64,000 nt of DNA from RGIG3701 sp031553595. GTDB lineage: Bacteria > Planctomycetota > Planctomycetia > Pirellulales > Thermoguttaceae. The position numbers and the translations under genes were made by a program. Numbering within the stretch: the stretch's first letter is position 1; every line of letters begins with the position of its first letter. Shown in pieces: positions 52,160 to 59,655 of this stretch. The notes under the pieces were generated by a model. The model had not been told where the DNA came from. It searched no databases and saw only the letters and a program-made list of their open reading frames with translations. The stretch is from NCBI GenBank assembly GCA_031553595.1, contig JAVBLI010000016.1, forward strand, positions 248,001 to 312,000, given 5' to 3'.

Positions 52160-53815
52160 ATGGACTCCATCCGCCTGATCTGCCCGCCGAATTCGTTCAC
52201 GCCCGTGATGCTCACGGCTGCGTATATTTACGGTTTGGACCGTACTCCCCGCCCTGCCGACGCCCGTCTGGAGGATAATATTCTGACGTTAAATCCCCCG
52301 GGGCGAGAATCCATTCGGCTTAATTGTCCGTGGACCATCCCGGAAGTCGGGCATCAGCTGATTTCCACGGGCACGCTGGCGCGGCGCGAGCAGCCGTATT
52401 ATCTTTCGGTGGAATTGGCCCGCGGGCTGTGTGTTTCGGTACGAAATCAGGCGTCGGACTGGGAGGTGGCCGGGCTGGCGGTCAGTGAGGATTTCTGGAA
52501 GGTTATTTATGAAGCGGGGCGACGGATGCACCAGGCGGCGTGTCTTTCCACGCAGGAAAATGCCCCCTTCGAACAGGTGGATCAGGCGGCGAACATTTCC
52601 ATGCAGCTTTCCTCGAAAGCGGCCCTGATGCTTTCGCAGCAGTATGTGGATCGCGTGCTTGCGCTGCGTCACGCGGCGATTCAGGCTCAGCATTCCCTGA
52701 ACGCGATTCAGGAGCAGGAGCGGTTTTCCACGGATGAGGTGGATTCGGCCGGGGCGTGTTCGGTGCTGGATGACGAGGAAGCGGATCTGGATGTTTCGGA
52801 ATCGGGGACGGCGGTGCATGCGATTGAAGCGGTGCCCCCGAAATACATCGGCGCCCGGTTGGGCACGGCTCTGCTGGAAAAAGAGGTGAAGGGCCTCTTT
52901 CTGGAGACGTTTAATATTGTCACGATCGCCCTGAGCTGGAAGCGTATTCAGGAAGATCCGGAAGAGCTGGATAAAATTCAGAAGCAGGTCGACTGGGGTT
53001 ACAGTAATGGTTATCACATGACCGCGGGGCCGATTCTTGATTTTTCCGCGCCGGCGCTGCCGGAGATGATCATGCGGAATCAGGGAGACATGACGGCCAT
53101 CTGTTTTCAGGTGCGGGAGCATGTGGAGCGGGTGGTGAAGCGATTCCGGAATAAGATTAAAACGTGGATTGCCACGTCGCGCGTGAACACGCATTTCGCG
53201 CTGGGGCTTTCGCCGATTCAGCAGTTGGAGCTGACGGCCCGGGTGATGACGTGGATTCGGGAATTTCATCCCACGGCGAAGATTGCCACGGCGATCGACC
53301 AGCCGTGGGGAGACGCGTTTTTGCCGCCGCCGATCGGCGTTTCGGAGATGCCGGATGCGCTGATGACGCCTATGACGTGCGCGGAGATTTTGATTCGCTC
53401 CCGGTTCGGGCCGTCCTCGCTGATGCTGGAATTTAATGTGGGATATCAGGATCGCGCGACGTATGACCGTCCGCTGGTGGAGTGGTCGCGGCTGATTGAC
53501 GCGTGGTCGCAGTTCCGGATTCCGCTGTATCTTTCGTTTCGGGTGCCCAGTGCGTGTACGCGGGATTTGAAGGCCGCGGTGCAGACGCCGCCGATCTGGC
53601 AGGGGTGGAACATCCGGCAGCAGAATTTCTTTGCCGCGACGGTCTTGCCGCTGGCGCTGGCGAAACCGCTGGTCTGCGGTGTGGCGTGGCCTGTTTTCCG
53701 GGATTACAACGCGCACGATTATCCGAATGCAGGCCTGATCACGGCGGATGGTCGTGGAAAGCGTGCGATGAACACGCTGGCGCTGCTGCAGAAGAAGTTT
53801 AATCTGGATGATTGA
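52160..53815 (+). CDS. GH10-like (xylanase-fold) protein, probably noncatalytic, 551 aa
   Basis: The C-terminal two thirds follow the GH10 barrel pattern (KQVDWGYSNGYHMTAGPIL, VERVVKRFRNKIKTW, IDQPWGDAF, LMLEFNVGYQD, GVAWPVFRDYN). The position where GH10 enzymes have the acid/base Glu (W-x-x-x-N-E) reads KTWIATSRVNTHF, without Glu. The N-terminal part (about 1-220) has its own beta-like sequence and an acidic linker. No signal peptide. So a family relationship is likely but enzymatic activity is doubtful. The ATG at 52160 has no Shine-Dalgarno. Confidence 0.6.
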   Translation: MDSIRLICPPNSFTPVMLTAAYIYGLDRTPRPADARLEDNILTLNPPGRESIRLNCPWTIPEVGHQLISTGTLARREQPYYLSVELARGLCVSVRNQASDWEVAGLAVSEDFWKVIYEAGRRMHQAACLSTQENAPFEQVDQAANISMQLSSKAALMLSQQYVDRVLALRHAAIQAQHSLNAIQEQERFSTDEVDSAGACSVLDDEEADLDVSESGTAVHAIEAVPPKYIGARLGTALLEKEVKGLFLETFNIVTIALSWKRIQEDPEELDKIQKQVDWGYSNGYHMTAGPILDFSAPALPEMIMRNQGDMTAICFQVREHVERVVKRFRNKIKTWIATSRVNTHFALGLSPIQQLELTARVMTWIREFHPTAKIATAIDQPWGDAFLPPPIGVSEMPDALMTPMTCAEILIRSRFGPSSLMLEFNVGYQDRATYDRPLVEWSRLIDAWSQFRIPLYLSFRVPSACTRDLKAAVQTPPIWQGWNIRQQNFFAATVLPLALAKPLVCGVAWPVFRDYNAHDYPNAGLITADGRGKRAMNTLALLQKKFNLDD

Positions 53816-53860
53816 CTCCGCTGCCGGAGCAGTGCGGGGATCGGTGCACGCGTAAAGGTG

Positions 53861-53955
53861 GCAGAGCCGCCATCGTAAGATTGCGGGAAAAAAGCAATAA
53901 GCACAGGTTTCGCGGCTGGCAAAATCCATTCCGCAATCTTACGATTGCGGCTCTG
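53861..53955. repeat. Family B inverted repeat
   Basis: The left arm GCAGAGCCGCCATCGTAAGA (from 53861, continuing TTGCGG) is matched by the complement on the right (CCGCAATCTTACGATTGCGG from 53931, continuing CTCTG), with one mismatch over about 25 bases. The loop is about 44 bases. It lies 45 bases after the GH10-like gene; a half copy is at 57966-57990. Confidence 0.85.
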
Positions 53956-54235
53956 TAATTTCTGCGTACTCTGGGGTGTTCTGGTAATCCCGCGACGCTT
54001 TTTTTCGGCCCGCAATCTCCGGAGTGCGTTTACCGGATGAACCGTTTTTATAGGTGCTTTTTCACTTTCTTTTGATTTTTTTGTGTTATAACCGGGAGAA
54101 AGTCTTGTCGACTACTTTACTTTCGTTGCGCTTGCCGGTAAAATGCAAGATGGAGAGCGTCTTGTCGGCCTGATTAGTTGGAATGTAAAAAAAGTGTAAG
54201 TAAGTGGAATCCGTCGGTTTTCGGAGTTGCGTCCC
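53956..54235 (+). promoter_or_regulatory. Upstream region of the J-domain/toroid gene
   Basis: 280 bases, no gene seen. TTATAA (54086-54091) follows a T-rich stretch and may be part of a promoter. Two copies of GTCTTGTCG (54102-54110 and 54159-54167), 57 bases apart, suggest a binding site for a regulator; their role is unknown. Confidence 0.3.
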
Positions 54236-56569
54236 ATGAAAAATGAATTTGATCCGTATCGTAAATGGCTTGGCATTCCGCCGTCAGAACAGCCGGCAAA
54301 TCATTATCGGATACTGGGAATCGGGCTTTTTGAGTCGGATAAAGACGTGATTTCGAATGCCGCGGACCGTCAGATGGCGCATGTGCGGACGTTTCAGACG
54401 AGTAAGTACTCGGAAATGTCGCAGACGATTTTGAATGAGCTTTCGGCGGCACGTGTAACGCTTCTGGATGACGCGAAGCGTGCGGCTTACGACGAAAAAT
54501 TGCGGGAAGAGCTGTCCAAGAATGAGGCGGCGGTGATGGTGAAAGCGGTGGTGGTTCCGGTCGGCGGAGTGGCGGTGGGAACGCCCGCGGCAGCTCCCCC
54601 CGCGGCGGTACCGGTTCAGGAGGTGGGCGGCAGGGCGGCCCCTCCGCAGATGGTGCAGCCCGTCCCCGCGGCTGGCGGCGGAGCATCCTGGGCCCCGGCC
54701 CGAAAAAGGAAAAAGGACTCCACGGTCTTAATCGCCATTCTGGCGACGGTGGTGATCTTTTTGATCCTGTTTCTGGTATTCGTCATGCAGTCAGATCCGG
54801 GGAAAAATGAGCAGAACGGTTCAGGGAAAGGGAAAATTGCCTCGGCCCCCGCCCCCGTGCAGCCCAAATCCGAAAACGGCGGATCAGGAAAACAGGAGGA
54901 ATATGATCCCGTAAAGCACACGCAGCAAATCGAAGACGCCATGAATACGCCGCCGGATGGTGGTGTGACAGATGAATCTGACGACACAGGAAAAACAGAC
55001 GCCACGGATACTGCCGCGGATACGTCGGAAGACGCGACGGATGAGGATCCACCGGCGGAACCGGTGAAGGATCCCCCGAAAACGACGACTTCCCGGGAGT
55101 CGGTGAACGTTACGCCGGAGATGCTCCGCTACGCAGCCGGTGGGCTATTCGATACCCTGACGGTTCCCGGGCGGGAGGATATTCCGCTGGTCGAGGACAT
55201 GGGCACAGTGCTTCCGGGCACGGGAGGGGCTGCGGGAATTGCGGCGCCGTCGCGTGAGATTACCCGGGATGCTGGCGGTGCGCGCAACGGCGTGCTGCTT
55301 GCGACGCTGATGGAGGAAGGCAAGGGCATGAAGCTGCGCAAGCCGATCACGAAGGACGAGTCGGCGCGGAAGTCGTATTTGAAATATTATGGCGGGACGG
55401 ACGAGACGGAAGAGGCGGCCGACAAGGGCGTGCAGTGGCTGGGCAAGAACCAGAGCACCGCGAAGTTCTGGAATTATAATCACGCGTTTCTCGCTCCGGG
55501 AAAGCTGCGGAAAAGCAGCAAAAACCCTGGCACGATGACGGCCCCGACTTCCGCCACGGCCCTGGCGCTTTTGGGGCTGCTGGGGGGGGGGAATTCGCCG
55601 AAAACAGGGAAATTGCGTCAGCCGACCATGGAAGGACTGAACTATTTATCCAGCGTCGCGCTGCCGGTGGCGCCTACCCGGAACATGACCACGACGCAGG
55701 TGCGTGCGTTTTGTGCGCCGGCGAACAAGGGGAACTGGACGGAGTTGTGCCTGGCGGAAAGTTCGACGCCGTACCTTCACGCGCACGCGTGGTCGACGGC
55801 CGCGGTTTGCGAGGCATATGGCCTGGTGAAAGACTCGAAACCCAGCGACGCGGTGCCATACGGCAAGTTTGCGGTCTGCCTGATCAATCACGTGCTGAAT
55901 CGCCAGAATATTTCGGACGGTGGTTGGCCCAGCCGCGAGTCCACGCTGGGGACTTACGCGTATCCGACCTCGATGTACTCGAGTGGGGACGAGGCGACCG
56001 TCTGGAATCTGCTGGCATTAAAAGCCGCGAAGGATGTCCAGGTGGGCGACCTTCGCCGAATTATCCTGGCCAATGAAAAAGCGGCCGGATACTGTCGGAT
56101 GCAATTGGGGGTGGTGGATTATCGCTTAAACGATGCCTATACCGGTAGAAGTAGCGCCACGCCCTGGACGTCACGGCAGCTTTCGCCGAAAATGCTCACC
56201 TCGGTGCGGAATTGCCTGTTGGGCCTGCGCCTGACGGGCACGAAATTATCGGATAAGGAGCAGGCTGTCCTGGAGGATGTGTGCGTTACGCTCATGAGCA
56301 AGGAGCCGAGCGTTGACGACGGAATGTCCAACTTCCTGACGGCACTGCTCGTGCGCGATGTGGATCCGGAAGGCTGGGAGGCCTGGAACGAAAAACTTCG
56401 TGAAATGTATATCGAGCAGCAGGAAAAAGACCGCGCCGAGCTGGGGAGCTGGTATTATCCGATGGCCAGTCATGAAGAGTTGGAGTGCGGCCGGCTTTAT
56501 TGCACGGTGGCCGCGATTTTGTATTTGCAGTCGTATTATCATTGTCCGCCGCTGAGTAACGGAAAGTAA
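54236..56569 (+). CDS. J-domain-like + TM + alpha/alpha-toroid protein, 777 aa
   Basis: The N-terminus (about 5-95: FDPYRKWLGIPPSEQPANHY, ESDKDVISNAADRQMAHVR, LDDAKRAAYDEKLRE) is a J-domain-like module without the usual HPD tripeptide in the expected place. A Pro-rich segment and one membrane helix (about 165-187, LIAILATVVIFLILFLVFVM) follow. After an acidic Thr-rich linker, the C-terminal half resembles the prenyltransferase/squalene-oxidase toroid (GVQWLGKNQ, MTAPTSATALALLGLL, GLNYLSSVALP). A G10 tract at 55582-55591 sits inside. ATG 54236 with GGAG nine bases upstream is preferred over the TTG at 54227. Role unknown; it is probably a cell-envelope protein. Confidence 0.78.
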   Translation: MKNEFDPYRKWLGIPPSEQPANHYRILGIGLFESDKDVISNAADRQMAHVRTFQTSKYSEMSQTILNELSAARVTLLDDAKRAAYDEKLREELSKNEAAVMVKAVVVPVGGVAVGTPAAAPPAAVPVQEVGGRAAPPQMVQPVPAAGGGASWAPARKRKKDSTVLIAILATVVIFLILFLVFVMQSDPGKNEQNGSGKGKIASAPAPVQPKSENGGSGKQEEYDPVKHTQQIEDAMNTPPDGGVTDESDDTGKTDATDTAADTSEDATDEDPPAEPVKDPPKTTTSRESVNVTPEMLRYAAGGLFDTLTVPGREDIPLVEDMGTVLPGTGGAAGIAAPSREITRDAGGARNGVLLATLMEEGKGMKLRKPITKDESARKSYLKYYGGTDETEEAADKGVQWLGKNQSTAKFWNYNHAFLAPGKLRKSSKNPGTMTAPTSATALALLGLLGGGNSPKTGKLRQPTMEGLNYLSSVALPVAPTRNMTTTQVRAFCAPANKGNWTELCLAESSTPYLHAHAWSTAAVCEAYGLVKDSKPSDAVPYGKFAVCLINHVLNRQNISDGGWPSRESTLGTYAYPTSMYSSGDEATVWNLLALKAAKDVQVGDLRRIILANEKAAGYCRMQLGVVDYRLNDAYTGRSSATPWTSRQLSPKMLTSVRNCLLGLRLTGTKLSDKEQAVLEDVCVTLMSKEPSVDDGMSNFLTALLVRDVDPEGWEAWNEKLREMYIEQQEKDRAELGSWYYPMASHEELECGRLYCTVAAILYLQSYYHCPPLSNGK
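55582..55591 (+). repeat. G10 homopolymer tract in the toroid domain
   Basis: Ten consecutive Gs encode the middle of LLGGGNS. Such tracts slip easily in replication, so the length may vary and shift the frame of the downstream two thirds of the toroid domain. It could also be a sequencing uncertainty. Confidence 0.6.
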
Positions 56570-56659
56570 AGGAATTCGGTCGGCGTCAATATTTAAGCAA
56601 AACGGTGCGTGGGATTTATTCCATGCGTTTGAATTCGGAGAACTCGAAGGAGAAATCAA

Positions 56660-57961
56660 ATGACATTAAACATTACCCGCCGTAATTTTGTGAAAGCCGG
56701 TGCCGCCGCCAGTGTGGCGCTGGGAGGGCTGTCGGTGGCCCGTTCTGCGCACGCGAACGAAGGCTCGGACGTGCTGAAAATCGGTCTGGTGGGCTGCGGT
56801 GGCCGGGGAACCGGCGCGGCGAACGATTCGCTCTCCGCCGACCCGAACACCAAAATCGTCGCCATTTCCGACATTTTTGAAGATCGCGCGGCCAATTGCC
56901 GCGACCAGCTGGTCAACCGTTTCGGTGACCGCGCCCCGCTGACCGCCGACACGACGTTCGTCGGTTTCGAGGGATACAAAAACGTGATCGACATGTGCGA
57001 CGTGGTTCTGCTGTGCAGCACGCCGTATTATCGCCCCATGCACATGCAGGCGGCGGTGGAAGCCGGGAAGCACATGTTCTTCGAAAAGCCCGTGGCCACC
57101 GACCCGACCGGCATCCGCAAAGTGATCGAAGTGGGGAAAATGGTCGAGCAAAAAAATCTCACCGCCATTTGCGGTCTCTGCTGGCGCTACGAAAAAAGCA
57201 TCCAGGAAACCATGAAACGCATTCATGACGGCGCCATCGGCGACGTGGTCTCCGCGCATGTGACGTACCTCACCGGCGAGTTATGGCACAAGGCCCGCCA
57301 GCCCGACGATACGGAAATGATGTACCAGAACCGCGACTGGTATAATTTCCGCTGGCTTTCCGGCGACCATAACGTGGAACAGGCCGTGCACAGTCTGGAT
57401 AAGGGCATCTGGGCTTTCGCCGACGTTCCTCCCGTGGACGCGTGGAGTATCGGCGCCCGCACCGTGCGGAATAATCCGAAAACGGGCGACATTTACGACC
57501 AGATTTACTCGACTTTCGATTTCGGCAACGGCCGGAAGCTGTACGCCGCCAGTCGGCAGATTAACGGATGCCACAGCGAAACGCGCGATTATATCATGGG
57601 CACGAAGGGTTACGCCCATGTGCTGGACGAGCGTGCGATTTACGATCTGGACGGCAAGCAGGTCTGGAAATTCCGCGGCAACGGCGGAAACATGTACGTC
57701 CAGGAGCACGAAGCGATGTACGCCTCCATCCGTAGCGGTGCCGGCAAGAATGACTGTCACACCGGCGCGCAGAGCACCATGCTGGGGATTCTCGGCCGAG
57801 AAACCGCATACACGGGCAAGAAAATCAGTTGGGAGCAGATGATGAACTCCCAGCAGGACTTCACCCCGACGGAATTTAGCCCGAACGGCATTCCGGAAAA
57901 CGTTCCGGACGAAGACGGCAATTACCGCCAGTATCTGCCAGGCCAAACGCCGTTCGCGTGA
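56660..57961 (+). CDS. Gfo/Idh/MocA family oxidoreductase, Tat-exported
   Basis: A Tat signal (RRNFVKAGAAASVALGG, Arg7-Arg8) with cleavage around SAHA; then the Rossmann motif IGLVGCGGRGTGAA, EKPVATDPTG and the Gfo/Idh C-terminal domain (EQAVHSLDKGIWAFAD, NGCHSETRDYIMGTKGYAHV). 433 aa, an NAD(P)-dependent sugar or inositol oxidoreductase folded before export, as is common in planctomycetes. GAAGGAG precedes the ATG. Confidence 0.93.
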   Translation: MTLNITRRNFVKAGAAASVALGGLSVARSAHANEGSDVLKIGLVGCGGRGTGAANDSLSADPNTKIVAISDIFEDRAANCRDQLVNRFGDRAPLTADTTFVGFEGYKNVIDMCDVVLLCSTPYYRPMHMQAAVEAGKHMFFEKPVATDPTGIRKVIEVGKMVEQKNLTAICGLCWRYEKSIQETMKRIHDGAIGDVVSAHVTYLTGELWHKARQPDDTEMMYQNRDWYNFRWLSGDHNVEQAVHSLDKGIWAFADVPPVDAWSIGARTVRNNPKTGDIYDQIYSTFDFGNGRKLYAASRQINGCHSETRDYIMGTKGYAHVLDERAIYDLDGKQVWKFRGNGGNMYVQEHEAMYASIRSGAGKNDCHTGAQSTMLGILGRETAYTGKKISWEQMMNSQQDFTPTEFSPNGIPENVPDEDGNYRQYLPGQTPFA

Positions 57962-57965
57962 TAAC

Positions 57966-57990
57966 GGAGCCGCAGTCGTAAAATTGCGGG
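57966..57990. repeat. Family B half copy
   Basis: GGAGCCGCAGTCGTAAAATT followed by GCGGG resembles one arm of the family B element (GAGCCGCCATCGTAAGATTG followed by CGGG) with a few differences. The second arm is missing. It lies just past the Gfo/Idh stop. Confidence 0.65.
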
Positions 57991-58116
57991 GATGAGGAAT
58001 GGGGGATGGGGAATGAAAAATAAAAGAATGTGAAATTGTGCAAGCGTTCAATCATTCCTTATTTCTCATTCCTCATTTTCTATCCCTCATCCCCTACTCC
58101 CTACCCCCCATCCCTC
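57988..58116. repeat. Family C low-complexity inverted repeat, copy 4
   Basis: GGGGATGAGGAATGGGGGAT on the left and complementary ATTTCTCATTCCTCATTTTC followed by CCTCATCCCC words on the right. It replaces the normal leader of the ABC gene: no Shine-Dalgarno is visible before its start. Confidence 0.65.
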
Positions 58117-59109
58117 ATGTCCGACCCTCCGCCCGTTCTGGAAGTCCGTCATCTGAAAGTCCGTTTCCGGCAGGAAAAGCGTTTTCGCGGACAGTCCGTG
58201 GAGGAAGTTCGGGCCGTGGATGATGTTTCATTTCGGCTGGAGCAGGGCGAAACGCTGGGAATCGTGGGCGAATCGGGTTCTGGGAAGTCGGTGACGAATC
58301 TCGCGCTGATGGGTCTGGTGCCGGATCCGCCGGGGCGAATTGCAGATGGCGAGGCGATTTTCGACGGGCACGACCTGCTGAAACTTTCTCGGGCCCAGAT
58401 GGCCGACATTCGCGGAAACCGCATCGCGATGGTCTTTCAGGATCCGATGACGTCTCTGAATCCGTTTTTGACCGTGGCCCAACAATTGACCGAAATCACG
58501 CGCCGGCATCTGAAACTCTCGCGCAAAGACGCCCGCGACCATGCCATGGACGTGCTCCGCAGCGTGGGCATTCCGAATCCCCAGCGGCGGATCGACGATT
58601 ATCCGTACCAGATGTCCGGCGGAATGCGGCAGCGGGTGGTGATCGCGATGGCCATTTCGTGCCGCCCGGAACTGCTGATTGCGGACGAGCCGACCACGGC
58701 GCTGGATGTGACGATCCAGGCTCAGATTCTTGATCTGCTGCGACAATTGCAGGCGGAAAACGGTATGGCGATCACGCTCATCACGCATGACCTGGGGGTG
58801 ATCGCCGACAGTTGCCGTCGCGTGCTGGTGATGTACGCGGGGAAAATCGTGGAGCAGACGGACGCCGAGACGCTTTTCGCGGCCCCGAGGCACCCGTACA
58901 CGCGTGGACTGATTGCGTCCATGCCGCGGTTGGATGAGCCGGACGGGGTGAGGTTGACGCCGATTCCCGGTCAGCCGCCGAATCTCGCGGAGTTACCCGC
59001 CGGGTGTGCGTTTTGTCCGCGGTGCCCCCTGGCGTTCGAGCGCTGCCGGGTGGAGACGCCGGTGCTGGAGGGCGAGCCGGGGCATATGTTCGCGTGCTTT
59101 GTGCGGTAA
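58117..59109 (+). CDS. Oligopeptide/dipeptide ABC transporter ATP-binding protein (DppD/OppD type)
   Basis: Walker A GESGSGKSV, Q-loop MVFQDPMTSLNPF, signature MSGGMRQRV, Walker B LLIADEPTTALD and H-loop TLITHDLG are intact. The OppD/DppD C-terminal Cys motif (GCAFCPRCPLAFERC) is present and may bind an iron-sulfur cluster. 330 aa from the ATG at 58117 (MSDPPPVLEV); the codons before are the family C repeat. No permease, binding protein or OppF gene is next to it, so it would have to work with components encoded elsewhere. Confidence 0.9.
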   Translation: MSDPPPVLEVRHLKVRFRQEKRFRGQSVEEVRAVDDVSFRLEQGETLGIVGESGSGKSVTNLALMGLVPDPPGRIADGEAIFDGHDLLKLSRAQMADIRGNRIAMVFQDPMTSLNPFLTVAQQLTEITRRHLKLSRKDARDHAMDVLRSVGIPNPQRRIDDYPYQMSGGMRQRVVIAMAISCRPELLIADEPTTALDVTIQAQILDLLRQLQAENGMAITLITHDLGVIADSCRRVLVMYAGKIVEQTDAETLFAAPRHPYTRGLIASMPRLDEPDGVRLTPIPGQPPNLAELPAGCAFCPRCPLAFERCRVETPVLEGEPGHMFACFVR

Positions 59110-59145
59110 TGGCCAGTTAGAGCAGGTATTAAAATAATTTACGCA

Positions 59146-59259
59146 CAAGAAAATCGGCCGGGAGCGGAGCGTTAGCGCAGAGACCGGATCGAAGTGGGAA
59201 AAACTTCGGCGATTCGATCCGGTCATTCCGCTCCGCTCCATTCCCGGCTGCTGTTCTTG
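59146..59259. repeat. Family A palindromic repeat, copy 5
   Basis: Left end CAAGAAAATCGGCCGGGA is diverged, right end TCCCGGCTGCTGTTCTTG-like (TTCCCGGCTGCTGTTCTTG). Left arm is the GCGGAGCGTTAGCGCAG type; right, as complement, the ATGGAGCGGAGCGGAATG type. Inner GACCGGAT and ATCCGGTC are intact. It lies downstream of the ABC gene. Confidence 0.9.
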
Positions 59260-59655
59260 CGGACAGATTCATTTATAACCGCTTTAGCCTCTTTCGGTCC
59301 CGTCGATGAAGCACCGGAACATCGGCTGAAGTTCTGCTTGGGAGTGGATGAGCCAGTTTTTTCTGTTATTATTCGCTTTTCTAAAAAATACGCTCCCCCC
59401 TGCTTGTAGTTTTGTTGCAATTCGATAGACTTATACCTAATAATGGGAGAAACTTGTGTTATTCTTCCGCCGGTGTTTGTATGCGCCACTGCGGCAGGAC
59501 GACATTCGAACAGGTTTTCCCATTATACAATAATATTACGCTTAAATTGTCGGATTGTTTTATAGAGACGAAGAACGGGAAGCGCGTTGGCCCGGCTTCT
59601 TCATCAGGAAATTCCATTTTCCCAACGTTATTTAATTTTAGGAGACATTAATATT
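59260..59655 (+). promoter_or_regulatory. Upstream region of the pyrophosphatase gene
   Basis: About 400 bases with no convincing gene. TTGCAA (59415-59420) and TAATAA (59438-59443) with a 17-base spacer form a possible promoter; another -10-like ATTATACAAT lies near 59522. AGGAG at 59639-59643, eleven or so bases before the ATG, is the ribosome-binding site. Confidence 0.35.

Noticed and set aside
52289..53929. A 546-codon frame antisense to the GH10-like gene
   Set aside because: Extremely Arg/His-rich and without recognised motifs.
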